Positions 1 to 7,479 of a DNA stretch of 64,000 nt are shown here, piece by piece. The translations under genes were made by a program, and so were the position numbers. The notes under the pieces are model-generated. The model searched no databases. It was not told where the DNA came from and saw nothing but the letters and a program-made list of their open reading frames with translations. The stretch comes from Rhodoferax sp. (GTDB lineage Bacteria > Pseudomonadota > Gammaproteobacteria > Burkholderiales > Burkholderiaceae_C), in NCBI GenBank assembly GCA_008015235.1, contig SSFF01000003.1:186001-250000 (forward strand), in the 5' to 3' direction. Position 1 is the first letter of the stretch. Every line of letters starts with the position of its first letter.

Positions 1-160
1 GCAGGATGTGGTCACCTGGCAGTGCCAAGTGCAGAAAAAGCCGGTGCTTGCGCCGGACATCAACCAGATCGACGCGCAGCACACCGCTGAGCACATGCAC
101 CAGGACTTCCTGGCCAGGTGCATGCAACTCCTGTCCTCGCTGAAGGCGGCCATACTGCAT
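1..160 (-). CDS. Crp/Fnr-family transcriptional regulator, N-terminal part, runs off the left edge
   Basis: Fifty-three codons are visible from an ATG at 158-160 down to the window edge. The peptide reads like the cyclic-nucleotide-binding beta barrel of Crp/Fnr regulators: RGQELHAPGQ, then VHVLSGVLRVD, then LALPGDHIL, matching the family pattern of a glycine turn, a V-x-SG strand and a G-D before the roll. An in-frame TAG at 191-193 lies ten codons upstream with no start codon between, so the ATG is well fixed; the N-terminus is shorter than in Crp. The helix-turn-helix would lie outside the window, so the effector and sub-family cannot be told. Confidence 0.72.
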   Translation of the reverse strand, partial: MQYGRLQRGQELHAPGQEVLVHVLSGVLRVDLVDVRRKHRLFLHLALPGDHIL

Positions 161-212
161 AGGTGAATGGGGAAAGAGCCAATGGAAACCCTATTCTTCC
201 AAGCCGCTCTTA

Positions 213-232
213 TGGCAGTCTTAAGACGGCCA
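213..232. promoter_or_regulatory. 20-bp near-perfect palindrome upstream of the Crp/Fnr gene
   Basis: TGGC-A-GTCTTAAGAC-G-GCCA: 18 of 20 positions are self-complementary, with a perfect 10-bp core. It lies 53-72 bases upstream of the regulator start and about 20 bases after the stop of the binding-protein gene. It may be an operator (for example autoregulatory) or a transcript-end hairpin; there is no T-run, which favours an operator. Confidence 0.4.
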
Positions 233-254
233 CCGCCAACAGCGGCCTCGCGCT

Positions 255-983
255 TTAGCGGATGTAGGGCGCCAGCAGCACCTTGTAGCGCCCCAGGTTG
301 GCGCTGATCAGGCTGTCGAGCCGGGCAAAGGTCTTTTCGTCCAGGGTCTTGCTGAACACGGCGTACAGGGCCAGGGGCTCCACCGGCAGCGGCTGCACGC
401 TCAGGGCCTCCATGCCTTCGTACTTCTTGATCGTGTACTGGGCATTGGTCAGCGTGGGCGCGAAATAGGCGTCGAAGCGCTTGAGTTCGACCATCTTGAG
501 CCCACGGTTGAAGTAGTCGTCCCCGGCGATCGGCTGCACATCCACATCCAGCGCCTTCAGGTAATCGGGAATGATGGAGCCGTTGGCATGCCCCAGGCGG
601 GCGCCGCGCAGCTGCTCCAGCGTGGTCAGGGGGGCCAGCTTGCTGCCCTTGAGGGTAATGACGGCCGAGCGGGTTTCGAACAGGGGGACCGAGCTGTAAC
701 GGAACAGTTTGCTGCGCTGCTCGTTCTTGGCCACCATGAACACCACGTCGATCTGGCCGGCTTCCAGTTCGCGCAGGCTGCGGGCAAAGTTGGCACAGCG
801 CCACTCCAGCGGGCCCAGCTCGGAAACCTTGCCAAACACCTCACGGGCAAAGTCCACCACGGCACCCGAGGGCTCCTTGTGGCCCTCGGCCACCATGTGT
901 GGGGAGAGTTCATACACGCCGATGACCAGCGCAAAGGCCTGTGGAATCCCACAGAGCAGCAAGCAGGCAAGAAGAAGACGCAT
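255..983 (-). CDS. Periplasmic solute-binding protein, family 3 (amino-acid type), orphan
   Basis: A 242-residue protein with an N-terminal signal peptide (MRLLLACLLLCGIPQAFA, about residues 1-18). The body follows family-3 amino-acid-binding proteins: a first strand LVIGVYELSPHMV, GAVVDFAREVF, LEAGQIDVVFMVAKNEQR, then a loop LTTLEQLRGARLGHANGS at the second lobe. No permease or ATPase gene is adjacent, so it may serve a distant transporter or act as a stand-alone periplasmic sensor, as is common for such short members in Burkholderiales. The ligand cannot be predicted. It is transcribed divergently from trmB and in the same direction as the Crp/Fnr gene. Confidence 0.7.
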   Translation of the reverse strand: MRLLLACLLLCGIPQAFALVIGVYELSPHMVAEGHKEPSGAVVDFAREVFGKVSELGPLEWRCANFARSLRELEAGQIDVVFMVAKNEQRSKLFRYSSVPLFETRSAVITLKGSKLAPLTTLEQLRGARLGHANGSIIPDYLKALDVDVQPIAGDDYFNRGLKMVELKRFDAYFAPTLTNAQYTIKKYEGMEALSVQPLPVEPLALYAVFSKTLDEKTFARLDSLISANLGRYKVLLAPYIR

Positions 984-1167
984 CAGCCAGGTCCAACGAA
1001 TAGTGATCTGTCCGCCGCCTGTGCCCTGCGCTGGGCGGGGTCACGGCACCGGTACGGTGTAATGCGCCGCAATGTACCACCTTCGCCCTGCGGCAAGCTT
1101 GCGGGCCAACTGCCTACAATGCTGCCCTTCGCGCAGGTGCCCTCGCGCCGCGCCCCAGGACTGCCCC

Positions 1168-1959
1168 ATGACCGAACCGACCACTCCCGAAACCGACGCC
1201 GCGCCCACTGATGGCACCCCCAACAAGCCCTTCATGCGCACCATCAAGAGCTTCGTGAAGCGGGCCGGGCGCACCACCACCGGCCAGGCCAAGGCATTTG
1301 AGGAAATCGGCCCGAAGATTTTGCTGCCCTACCAGCCATCCGCTATGGATTTCGTAGCTGCCTACGCAGATTCTGCGCGGGCCAGAGCCCAAAACGGCAC
1401 CCAATCTACGGTCCGGGCACCACTGGTGCTGGAAATCGGCTTCGGCATGGGCGAAGCCACGGCCCACATTGCCAAGGTGCTGCCCGGCACCGACTTCCTG
1501 TGCTGCGAAGTGCACGAACCCGGCGTCGGTGCGCTGCTGAAGCGCATTGGCGAGCAGGACATTACCAACATCCGCATCTGCGCCCACGACGCGGTTGAGG
1601 TCATCGACCACATGCTGCCGCTGGGCAGCCTGGACGGCGTGCACATCTTCTTCCCCGACCCCTGGCACAAAACAAAGCACAACAAGCGCCGCCTGATCCA
1701 AAGCCCGCTGGTGGCCAAGCTGGCGGCGCGCCTCAAGGTGGGTGGCTACATCCACTGCGCCACCGACTGGGAACCCTATGCCGTGCAGATTCTGGAAGTG
1801 CTCACGGCCGAACCGCGCCTCAAGAATCGCGCGCTGGCAGAGCACCCCGAACTGAACGGCTACGCCCCCAAGCCCGACTACCGCCCGCTGACCAAGTTCG
1901 AGAACCGTGGCATCAAGCTGGGCCATGGCGTGTGGGACGTGGTGTTCGAGCGAATCTGA
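1168..1959 (+). CDS. trmB: tRNA (guanine-N7-)-methyltransferase TrmB
   Basis: A 263-residue SAM-dependent enzyme that makes m7G46 in the variable loop of tRNAs. Motif I is [11 protein letters not shown], followed by [14 protein letters not shown], and the family signature [15 protein letters not shown] carries the catalytic/tRNA-contact region. The ATG at 1168 ([10 protein letters not shown]) is preferred over an upstream in-frame ATG at 1072 because the extra residues are low-complexity and unlike the family. Residues 59 to about 79 ([19 protein letters not shown]) are encoded by a copy of the dispersed 57-bp repeat and sit just before motif I, so this protein carries an in-frame repeat-derived insert. 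The pseudouridine synthase gene starts 7 bases after the stop. Confidence 0.95.
   Translation: MTEPTTPETDAAPTDGTPNKPFMRTIKSFVKRAGRTTTGQAKAFEEIGPKILLPYQPSAMDFVAAYADSARARAQNGTQSTVRAPLVLEIGFGMGEATAHIAKVLPGTDFLCCEVHEPGVGALLKRIGEQDITNIRICAHDAVEVIDHMLPLGSLDGVHIFFPDPWHKTKHNKRRLIQSPLVAKLAARLKVGGYIHCATDWEPYAVQILEVLTAEPRLKNRALAEHPELNGYAPKPDYRPLTKFENRGIKLGHGVWDVVFERI
1342..1398 (+). repeat. Dispersed 57-bp repeat, copy A, inside trmB
   Basis: Starts GCTATGG, contains GTAGCTGCCTACGCAGAT and GCGGGCCAGAGCCCAAAA, and ends CGGC. By hand alignment it matches the copy at 16665-16721 at 45 of 60 positions (including the three bases that follow), at equal length. It is in frame, with GCT as a codon, and adds the peptide [13 protein letters not shown] to TrmB. 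Confidence 0.8.
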
Positions 1960-1966
1960 CGCTGCC

Positions 1967-2920
1967 TTGTCCCGCAAGCACCCGCGCCAAACCTTGCAGC
2001 GCCCCGCGGCGCGCGATGGCGTAGCGGCCAGCAGCCTCACAACGCCACCGGGCCACTGGCCCAGCCTGCTGGACTTTCTGGGCGAACGCTTTGCCCACAT
2101 CGGACAAGACGTTTGGCGCCAGCGCCTGCGGGAAGGCGCCGTACTGAACGCCACCGGCCAGCCCCTGACCCTCGACGCCCCCTTTGCCCCGAACCAGCGC
2201 CTGTTCTACTACCGCGAAGTCGCGGCCGAGCCCGAACCGCGCGAGAGTGAGGTCGTACTGTTCCAGGACGCGCACCTGGTGGTGGCCGACAAGCCCCACG
2301 GCATGCCCGTCACCCCCAGTGGAAAGTACGTGCGCCAGACCCTCTTGGCCCGTTTGCGCGCGCGGCTGAACCTGCCCGGGTTGTCGCCCCTGCACCGCAT
2401 TGACCTGGATACCGCAGGCCTGGTGCTGTTCAGCGTGAACCCCACCGAGCGCAATGCCTACCAGGCGCTGTTCCGGGAGCGCACGGTGCACAAGACCTAC
2501 GAGGCCATCGCCCGCTGGGAGCCTACCCTGCCCTGGCCCGTGCGCCGTGCAAGCCGTCTGGAAGTGGGAGCACATTTCATGCAGCAGGCCGAGGTGCCGG
2601 GCGAAGTGAACGCCATCACCACCATCACGCCCATCGAACACGCCCATGGCTGGGCACGCTACCGCCTGGAGCCCCTGAGCGGCCAACGCCACCAGCTGCG
2701 CGCCCACATGGCCGCCCTGGACCTGCCGCTCCTGGGCGACGGCATCTACCCGGTGCTCACCCCCGAAGGCCACAGCGACCCGGACAAGCCGCTGCAGCTG
2801 CTGGCCCAGTCCATCGCCTTTGACGACCCCATCACCGGGCTGCCCCGCCAGTTCACTAGCCAGCGCCGTCTGCTCAAGCTGGCCAATATTTCAGGCATTT
2901 TCGGCATTCAGCCCGCATAA
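1967..2920 (+). CDS. RluA-family pseudouridine synthase
   Basis: About 317 residues. The catalytic-aspartate motif is PLHRIDLDTAGLVLF (HRID in place of the common HRLD), followed by YQALFRERTVHKTYEAI and the C-terminal LSGQRHQLRAHMAALDLPLLGD typical of RluA-type enzymes that modify rRNA or tRNA uridines. I choose the TTG at 1967 (LSRKHPRQ) because the family usually begins with a short basic MSRK-like stretch before RDGV; the ATG at 1907 would overlap trmB by 53 bases and gives unrelated residues. The last residues (ANISGIFGIQPA) and the stop codon lie inside an inverted copy of the dispersed repeat, so the native C-terminus was probably replaced. The target uridine is unknown. Confidence 0.88.
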   Translation: MSRKHPRQTLQRPAARDGVAASSLTTPPGHWPSLLDFLGERFAHIGQDVWRQRLREGAVLNATGQPLTLDAPFAPNQRLFYYREVAAEPEPRESEVVLFQDAHLVVADKPHGMPVTPSGKYVRQTLLARLRARLNLPGLSPLHRIDLDTAGLVLFSVNPTERNAYQALFRERTVHKTYEAIARWEPTLPWPVRRASRLEVGAHFMQQAEVPGEVNAITTITPIEHAHGWARYRLEPLSGQRHQLRAHMAALDLPLLGDGIYPVLTPEGHSDPDKPLQLLAQSIAFDDPITGLPRQFTSQRRLLKLANISGIFGIQPA

Positions 2921-2953
2921 ATATTGGACATTACGCTACATATTCCGTAGCAA
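2893..2953 (-). repeat. Dispersed repeat, copy D, spanning the rluA-type stop codon
   Basis: Read on the minus strand it gives TTGCTACGGAATATGTAGCG, TAATG, then TATGCGGGCTGAATGCCG and AAAATGCC, which lines up with TATGCGGGCAAGAACCC and AAAATGGC of copy B. It covers the last codons and the TAA of the pseudouridine synthase gene. Confidence 0.7.
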
Positions 2954-3044
2954 TTTGTGAATGGATGCCGAGCGCAGGGCATAACCTGCGGAGGCAGTCC
3001 TTGCCCCCACGGCGGCCTCGGTTTTTGTATCTGGCGTCAAATGG

Positions 3045-3060
3045 CTGTATATTTAAACAG
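3045..3060. promoter_or_regulatory. LexA (SOS) box in front of cho
   Basis: CTGTATATTTAAACAG fits the CTGT-N8-ACAG LexA consensus exactly. A possible -10 (TATATT, 3048-3053) lies inside the box, with a weak -35 (TTGTAT, 3025-3030) at 17-bp spacing, so LexA binding would block the promoter. The downstream gene is a Cho/UvrC-like nuclease, and cho is an SOS gene in Escherichia coli. Confidence 0.85.
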
Positions 3061-3061
3061 T

Positions 3062-3124
3062 ATGCAAGCCACCCTTTCCACCATCTGCCATGGGCGCTCG
3101 CCCCGCTGGGCTGGGAACACCTGA
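3062..3124 (+). other. Possible 20-codon leader ORF between the LexA box and cho
   Basis: An ATG one base after the LexA box opens a 20-residue frame (MQATLSTICHGRSPRWAGNT) whose TGA overlaps the cho start as TGATG. With the proposed -10 inside the box, transcription would start close to this ATG, so it would be leaderless. It may couple translation to cho, or it may be chance. Confidence 0.3.
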
Positions 3125-4011
3125 TGCGCCGTGCCCGCAAGCAGCACCCAGAGTTCGAGCCGACAGCGCTGTATGCCTACCCGCAGCACCTGCGCGACGG
3201 CATTGCGCACCTGCCGCAAGCGCCGGGGGTATACATCTTTCACGGACAGGACGGGGACCTGCCGCTGTACATCGGCAAGAGCGTGAACCTGCGCCACCGC
3301 GTACTTTCGCACCTGCGCAATGCCGAAGAAGCCCGCATGCTGCGCCAGACGGTGCGCATCGAACACATCCGCACCTGCGGCGAGATCGGCGCCCTGCTGC
3401 TGGAAGCGCGACTCATCAAGCAGATGCACCCGCTGTTCAACCAGAAGCTGCGCCGCAGCAAGCAGCTCTGTGCCTGGCAACTGCCCCCGGAGGGCGAACC
3501 CCAGGTGCCGCAACTAGTCTTTTCCAAGGACATCCACTTTGCCCACACGCCGCGTCTGTACGGGCTCTACAGCAGCCGGCACGCGGCCGTGCAGGCACTG
3601 CAGTCCCTGGCCGACCAGCACAAGCTGTGCTATGGGCTGTTGCAATTGGAGCGGCTGGCGCCCGCCAAACCCTGCTTTCGCGCCCTGCTGCAGCACTGCG
3701 GCGGTGCCTGCTGTGGCAAGGAAAGCCGCACTGCACACGACGCCCGGCTGCTGCAGGCCCTGCAGGCGATCCAGGTGAGCTGCTGGCCCTACCCCGGAGC
3801 CGTCGGTCTGGTGGAAAGCTGGGAAGGGCAAGAGCAGATCCATGTGATTCACCAGTGGTGCTACCTGGGCAGTGCCGACACCGAGGCGCAGGCCCGCACG
3901 CTGCAACAGCAGGCCACCGGTTTCGATGCCGATGGCTACAAGATCCTGTGCAAACCCGTGCTCGGTGGTACCCACCCTTTGATTGCCTTGTGGAATAAGG
4001 AGCTTGCATGA
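3124..4011 (+). CDS. cho: Cho-type excinuclease (UvrC-like GIY-YIG nuclease)
   Basis: 295 residues, the same length as E. coli Cho. The N-terminal GIY-YIG nuclease motif is visible as APGVYIF, LPLYIGKSVNLRHR and EIGALLLEARLIKQMHPLFN. A middle cysteine cluster (CFRALLQHCGGACCGKES) follows. Cho makes the 3' incision in nucleotide excision repair as an alternative to UvrC, mainly at bulky lesions. ATG 3124 is the only standard start before the nuclease motif in this frame. It is preceded by a LexA box, so it should be induced by DNA damage, and its stop overlaps the start of the DUF1810 gene (ATGA). Confidence 0.9.
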   Translation: MRRARKQHPEFEPTALYAYPQHLRDGIAHLPQAPGVYIFHGQDGDLPLYIGKSVNLRHRVLSHLRNAEEARMLRQTVRIEHIRTCGEIGALLLEARLIKQMHPLFNQKLRRSKQLCAWQLPPEGEPQVPQLVFSKDIHFAHTPRLYGLYSSRHAAVQALQSLADQHKLCYGLLQLERLAPAKPCFRALLQHCGGACCGKESRTAHDARLLQALQAIQVSCWPYPGAVGLVESWEGQEQIHVIHQWCYLGSADTEAQARTLQQQATGFDADGYKILCKPVLGGTHPLIALWNKELA

Positions 4012-4472
4012 ACATGCCGACACCCGAATTCGTACGCAGCACCGAAGCACTGTCCCTGCAGCGCTTCGTGCAGGCCCAGGCGCCCGTGTACGCCGCCGTG
4101 CTGGACGAACTGCGCCTGGGCAACAAATCCACCCACTGGATGTGGTTCATCTTCCCGCAACACCGCGACCTGGGCCACAGCACACTGGCCAAGCATTTCG
4201 GCCTGCAGTCGCTGAAAGAAGCACGCGCCTACCTGGCGCACCCGGTACTCGGGCACCGCCTGCAGGAGTGCACCCAGCTGATGCTCACCCACGCCGACAA
4301 GAGCGCCCTCGACATCCTGCACCACCCGGACAACCTCAAGTTCCGCTCGTGCATGACCCTGTTCGCGCTGGCCGCACCCGCGTGCCCCCTGTTCCAGCAG
4401 GCCCTGGAAAGTTTCTTCGGCGGTGAGCCTGACCAGATGACCGTCCAGCTCATACGCCGCAACTTCGAATAG
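4008..4472 (+). CDS. DUF1810 family protein, co-transcribed with cho
   Basis: A soluble 154-residue protein. It has the DUF1810 hallmarks THWMWFIFPQHRDLGHS, EARAYLAHPVLGHRLQEC, and a C-terminal FRSCMTLFAL followed by FFGGEPDQMT. The biochemical function of this family is unknown to me. The start overlaps the cho stop by four bases, so translation is probably coupled and the gene should follow cho into the SOS response. No signal peptide or membrane segment is visible. Confidence 0.88.
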   Translation: MNMPTPEFVRSTEALSLQRFVQAQAPVYAAVLDELRLGNKSTHWMWFIFPQHRDLGHSTLAKHFGLQSLKEARAYLAHPVLGHRLQECTQLMLTHADKSALDILHHPDNLKFRSCMTLFALAAPACPLFQQALESFFGGEPDQMTVQLIRRNFE

Positions 4473-4584
4473 CCACGCACCCCGCACCACGGCACCACAC
4501 ACCCTGGGTCCGCCCAGCCCAAACACCCCTGGGCGCGTTGCTACACTGCCACCCGGTACATCGAACAACACAGGGAGCGCATAC

Positions 4585-7479
4585 ATGGTGTGGTTGCTGA
4601 CACTGGCGGGTTTTCTCACGGGCGTGGCCGCCGAGGGGGCGGGAGGCGCCATCGTCGGCGCACTGGTCGGCTGGGTCATCGGCCGCAGCCTCCTGGGGCA
4701 CATCGAACAGGCCGTGCGCAAGGAAGTGGCGCGGCGCCTGCAAGAGCAGGCATTGACCACGCTGGCCGCGGACAACGCTGCATCCAGTACCACCCCGCAG
4801 GCCCGCACAGCAACCACAGTGCCGGTCGAGGCCAGCACCGCCCCAGCCCCCAGGGCTACAGTGGCGCCGGTAGAGCCCCCACCGACGACTCCCGAATACA
4901 ACGACGAGCCAGTGGACGACTTCGCACGCTGGAACGAACGCGGCCCAGACACCCAAGCGACCACCTTGCCGCCGGCCCCCGCCGTTGCCCGCACACCGGC
5001 CCGTGCTTCCGTACCTGCCGGCCCCGACCTGAACGACGCGTTCGAGAGCTTCGGCTCCAAGGTGCAGCAATGGATCTTCGGTGGCAACACCGTGCTGCGC
5101 CTGGGCCTGGTCATGCTGTTCGTGGGTCTGGCCTTCCTGGCCAAGTACTCCATCGAACACGCCCTGCTGCCGCCCGAAGTGCGTCTGGCCGGCATCGGCC
5201 TGGTCGGGCTGGTGCTGTTTGGCCTGGGCTGGCGCCAGCGCAGTGACGCTGCACGCAGCACCTACGCCCTGAGCCTGCAAGGCGCCGGGGTAGGGGTGCT
5301 CTACCTCACCATCTTTGCCGCCTTCCGCCTGTACCAGATGCTGCCGGCTGGGGCCACGTTTGCACTGCTGGCGCTGGTGTGCGTACTGTCCACCGCCATT
5401 GCCCTGCTGCAGAACGCACAGACCATGGCTTTCATCGGCTTTGCCGGTGCCTATGCCGCGCCAGTGCTGGCGTCCACCGGCCAGGGCGACCATGTGGGCC
5501 TGTTCAGCTACTACCTGCTGCTCAACTGCGGCATCGTCGCCGTGGCGGCGCTGCGTGCCTGGCGGCCACTGAACCTGCTGGGCTTTTTTGCCACCTTCGG
5601 CATTGCCACGGCCTGGGGCGTGCTGCAGTACCGCCCGGAGCACCTCGCCACCACCTTGCCTTTCCTGGGCCTGTTCTTTGCCCAGTACCTGCTGGCCGCC
5701 TGGTGGTACGCCCTGCGCCACGGCCTGCCGCAGCAGCGCGCGGTGGACGCCACGCTGGTCTTCGGCAATCCCCTGGTCAGCATGGGCCTGCTGGCGCACA
5801 TGGTGTGGGACATACCCTACGCCAGCGCCGCAGGTGCCTTGGGCCTGGCGGCCTGGTACCTGGTGGTGGGCTTCTGGACCTTGAAGCGCCACCCCGGCCC
5901 CACCGCGCGTTGGCTGGTGGAATGCTGCGTGGCGCTGGCGCTGGGCTTTGCCACACTGGCGGTGCCGCTGGCGCTCGACGGCCGCTGGGTCAGCGCCGCC
6001 TGGGCCGCCGAGGGCGCCGCCGTGTTCTGGATGGGTTTGCGCCAGCAGCGCTGGCTGCCACGCCTGGCCGGTGTGGCCCTGCAAGGCCTGGCTGCACTGG
6101 GCTACCTGCAGTCACTGAGCCTGTCGTCCGAGCAGGGCATGGCGCTGGCCAACCCCACGTTTGTAGGCGCCGTACTGCTGGCGGCCTCGGCCGCTGCCAT
6201 CGCCTGGCTCACACACAGCTACCACGGCCCGGCCACGCCCCGTACGGCCTGGAACCCACCCTATCTGGATGCAGAGAAACACTGGCCGCGCCTGTTCGGC
6301 AGCCTCGGCTTCCTGTGGTGGCAGTGGGCCCTGTGGGGTGAGATCGTGCGCCTGCCTGCCAGTACACCGGGCACCTGGATGGGCGTGCCGCCCGACTACT
6401 ACCTGGGCCTGCTGGCCTGGGTGCTCAGCGCCTGGGCCGTGCACTTCCTGTCCCTGCCCCGGCGTGCCAAGCCCTGGGCGGATGCCGCCTTCCCAGCCCT
6501 CATGTCCATGCCCTTCATGCTGCTGGCCGCGCTCGAAGGGCTGGACACCATGGGCTACGCCCTGCAGTCCGGTGGCTGGTGGGTCTGGCCGCTGGTGCTG
6601 GCGGCCCATCTGCACAGCCTGCGCCAGTGTGATGCATTGCCCCCCGCCAAGGCCTGGTCGTGGGTGCACAGTGCCGGTGTCTGGCTGCTGATGCTGCTGG
6701 GTGGCAACCTGCTGTACTGGGCCGTGGAACAGGCGGGCCTGTGGAACACCGCCTGGGCTACGGTGGTGATGCTGGCCGCCGCCAGCACGGTGTTGCTGGT
6801 GCTGGGCGCGCAACGCCTGTTCGACACCACCTCCGCCGTGCGCCAGCGCTGGCCGCTGCAGACCCAGGCCTACGCCTACCTGTGGCGCGGCGCGGCCCCC
6901 GTGGCCGTGCTGGTACTGCTGGGTGCGCTGGGCGTGGCGCTTACCTCGCGCGGCAACACCGCCCCCCTGCCCTATGTGCCCCTGCTCAACCCCACCGACC
7001 TGGCCGTGGCCCTGGGGCTGGCCGTGTGCGCGCTGTGGATGCAGCGCCTGCGCGCCAGCAGCCTGGCGCTGCCCGCCCTGGCGCGGGACGGTGCCTGGAA
7101 AGCCGCTTGCGTGGCCGTGGCCTTTGTCGCCATCAACACCGTGTGGCTGCGCATTGCCCACCACTTCGGCGGTGTGACGTGGGCAGCCGACGCGCTGTTT
7201 GCCTCGTTCCTGGTACAGGCCGGCTACTCGCTGCTATGGACCCTGCTGGCCCTGGCGCTCATGCTCACCGCCCACCGCCGCCAGCAGCGCACGCTGTGGA
7301 TGGGCGGCGCCGGCCTGTTGGGTCTGACCGTGCTCAAGCTGCTGCTCATCGACCTGTCCAACCGCGGCGGGGGCGAGCGCATCGTCACCTTCATCGGCGT
7401 GGGCGTGCTCATGCTGGTCATTGGCTACTTTGCGCCCTTGCCTCCTGCTAAAACCGCCGCACGCGAGAACCAGCCATGA
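4585..7479 (+). CDS. DUF2339 multi-pass membrane protein
   Basis: 964 residues. The first 25 form a glycine/alanine-rich hydrophobic segment (LTGVAAEGAGGAIVGALVG), followed by a short basic helix, a proline/alanine/threonine-rich linker to about residue 145, and then some two dozen hydrophobic segments to the C-terminus, the architecture of DUF2339. No catalytic motif is evident. The start ATG has AGGGAG ten bases upstream. Its stop overlaps the DUF3999 start (ATGA). DUF2339/DUF3999 pairs recur in proteobacteria, so the two probably form one envelope complex of unknown function. Confidence 0.9.
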   Translation: MVWLLTLAGFLTGVAAEGAGGAIVGALVGWVIGRSLLGHIEQAVRKEVARRLQEQALTTLAADNAASSTTPQARTATTVPVEASTAPAPRATVAPVEPPPTTPEYNDEPVDDFARWNERGPDTQATTLPPAPAVARTPARASVPAGPDLNDAFESFGSKVQQWIFGGNTVLRLGLVMLFVGLAFLAKYSIEHALLPPEVRLAGIGLVGLVLFGLGWRQRSDAARSTYALSLQGAGVGVLYLTIFAAFRLYQMLPAGATFALLALVCVLSTAIALLQNAQTMAFIGFAGAYAAPVLASTGQGDHVGLFSYYLLLNCGIVAVAALRAWRPLNLLGFFATFGIATAWGVLQYRPEHLATTLPFLGLFFAQYLLAAWWYALRHGLPQQRAVDATLVFGNPLVSMGLLAHMVWDIPYASAAGALGLAAWYLVVGFWTLKRHPGPTARWLVECCVALALGFATLAVPLALDGRWVSAAWAAEGAAVFWMGLRQQRWLPRLAGVALQGLAALGYLQSLSLSSEQGMALANPTFVGAVLLAASAAAIAWLTHSYHGPATPRTAWNPPYLDAEKHWPRLFGSLGFLWWQWALWGEIVRLPASTPGTWMGVPPDYYLGLLAWVLSAWAVHFLSLPRRAKPWADAAFPALMSMPFMLLAALEGLDTMGYALQSGGWWVWPLVLAAHLHSLRQCDALPPAKAWSWVHSAGVWLLMLLGGNLLYWAVEQAGLWNTAWATVVMLAAASTVLLVLGAQRLFDTTSAVRQRWPLQTQAYAYLWRGAAPVAVLVLLGALGVALTSRGNTAPLPYVPLLNPTDLAVALGLAVCALWMQRLRASSLALPALARDGAWKAACVAVAFVAINTVWLRIAHHFGGVTWAADALFASFLVQAGYSLLWTLLALALMLTAHRRQQRTLWMGGAGLLGLTVLKLLLIDLSNRGGGERIVTFIGVGVLMLVIGYFAPLPPAKTAARENQP

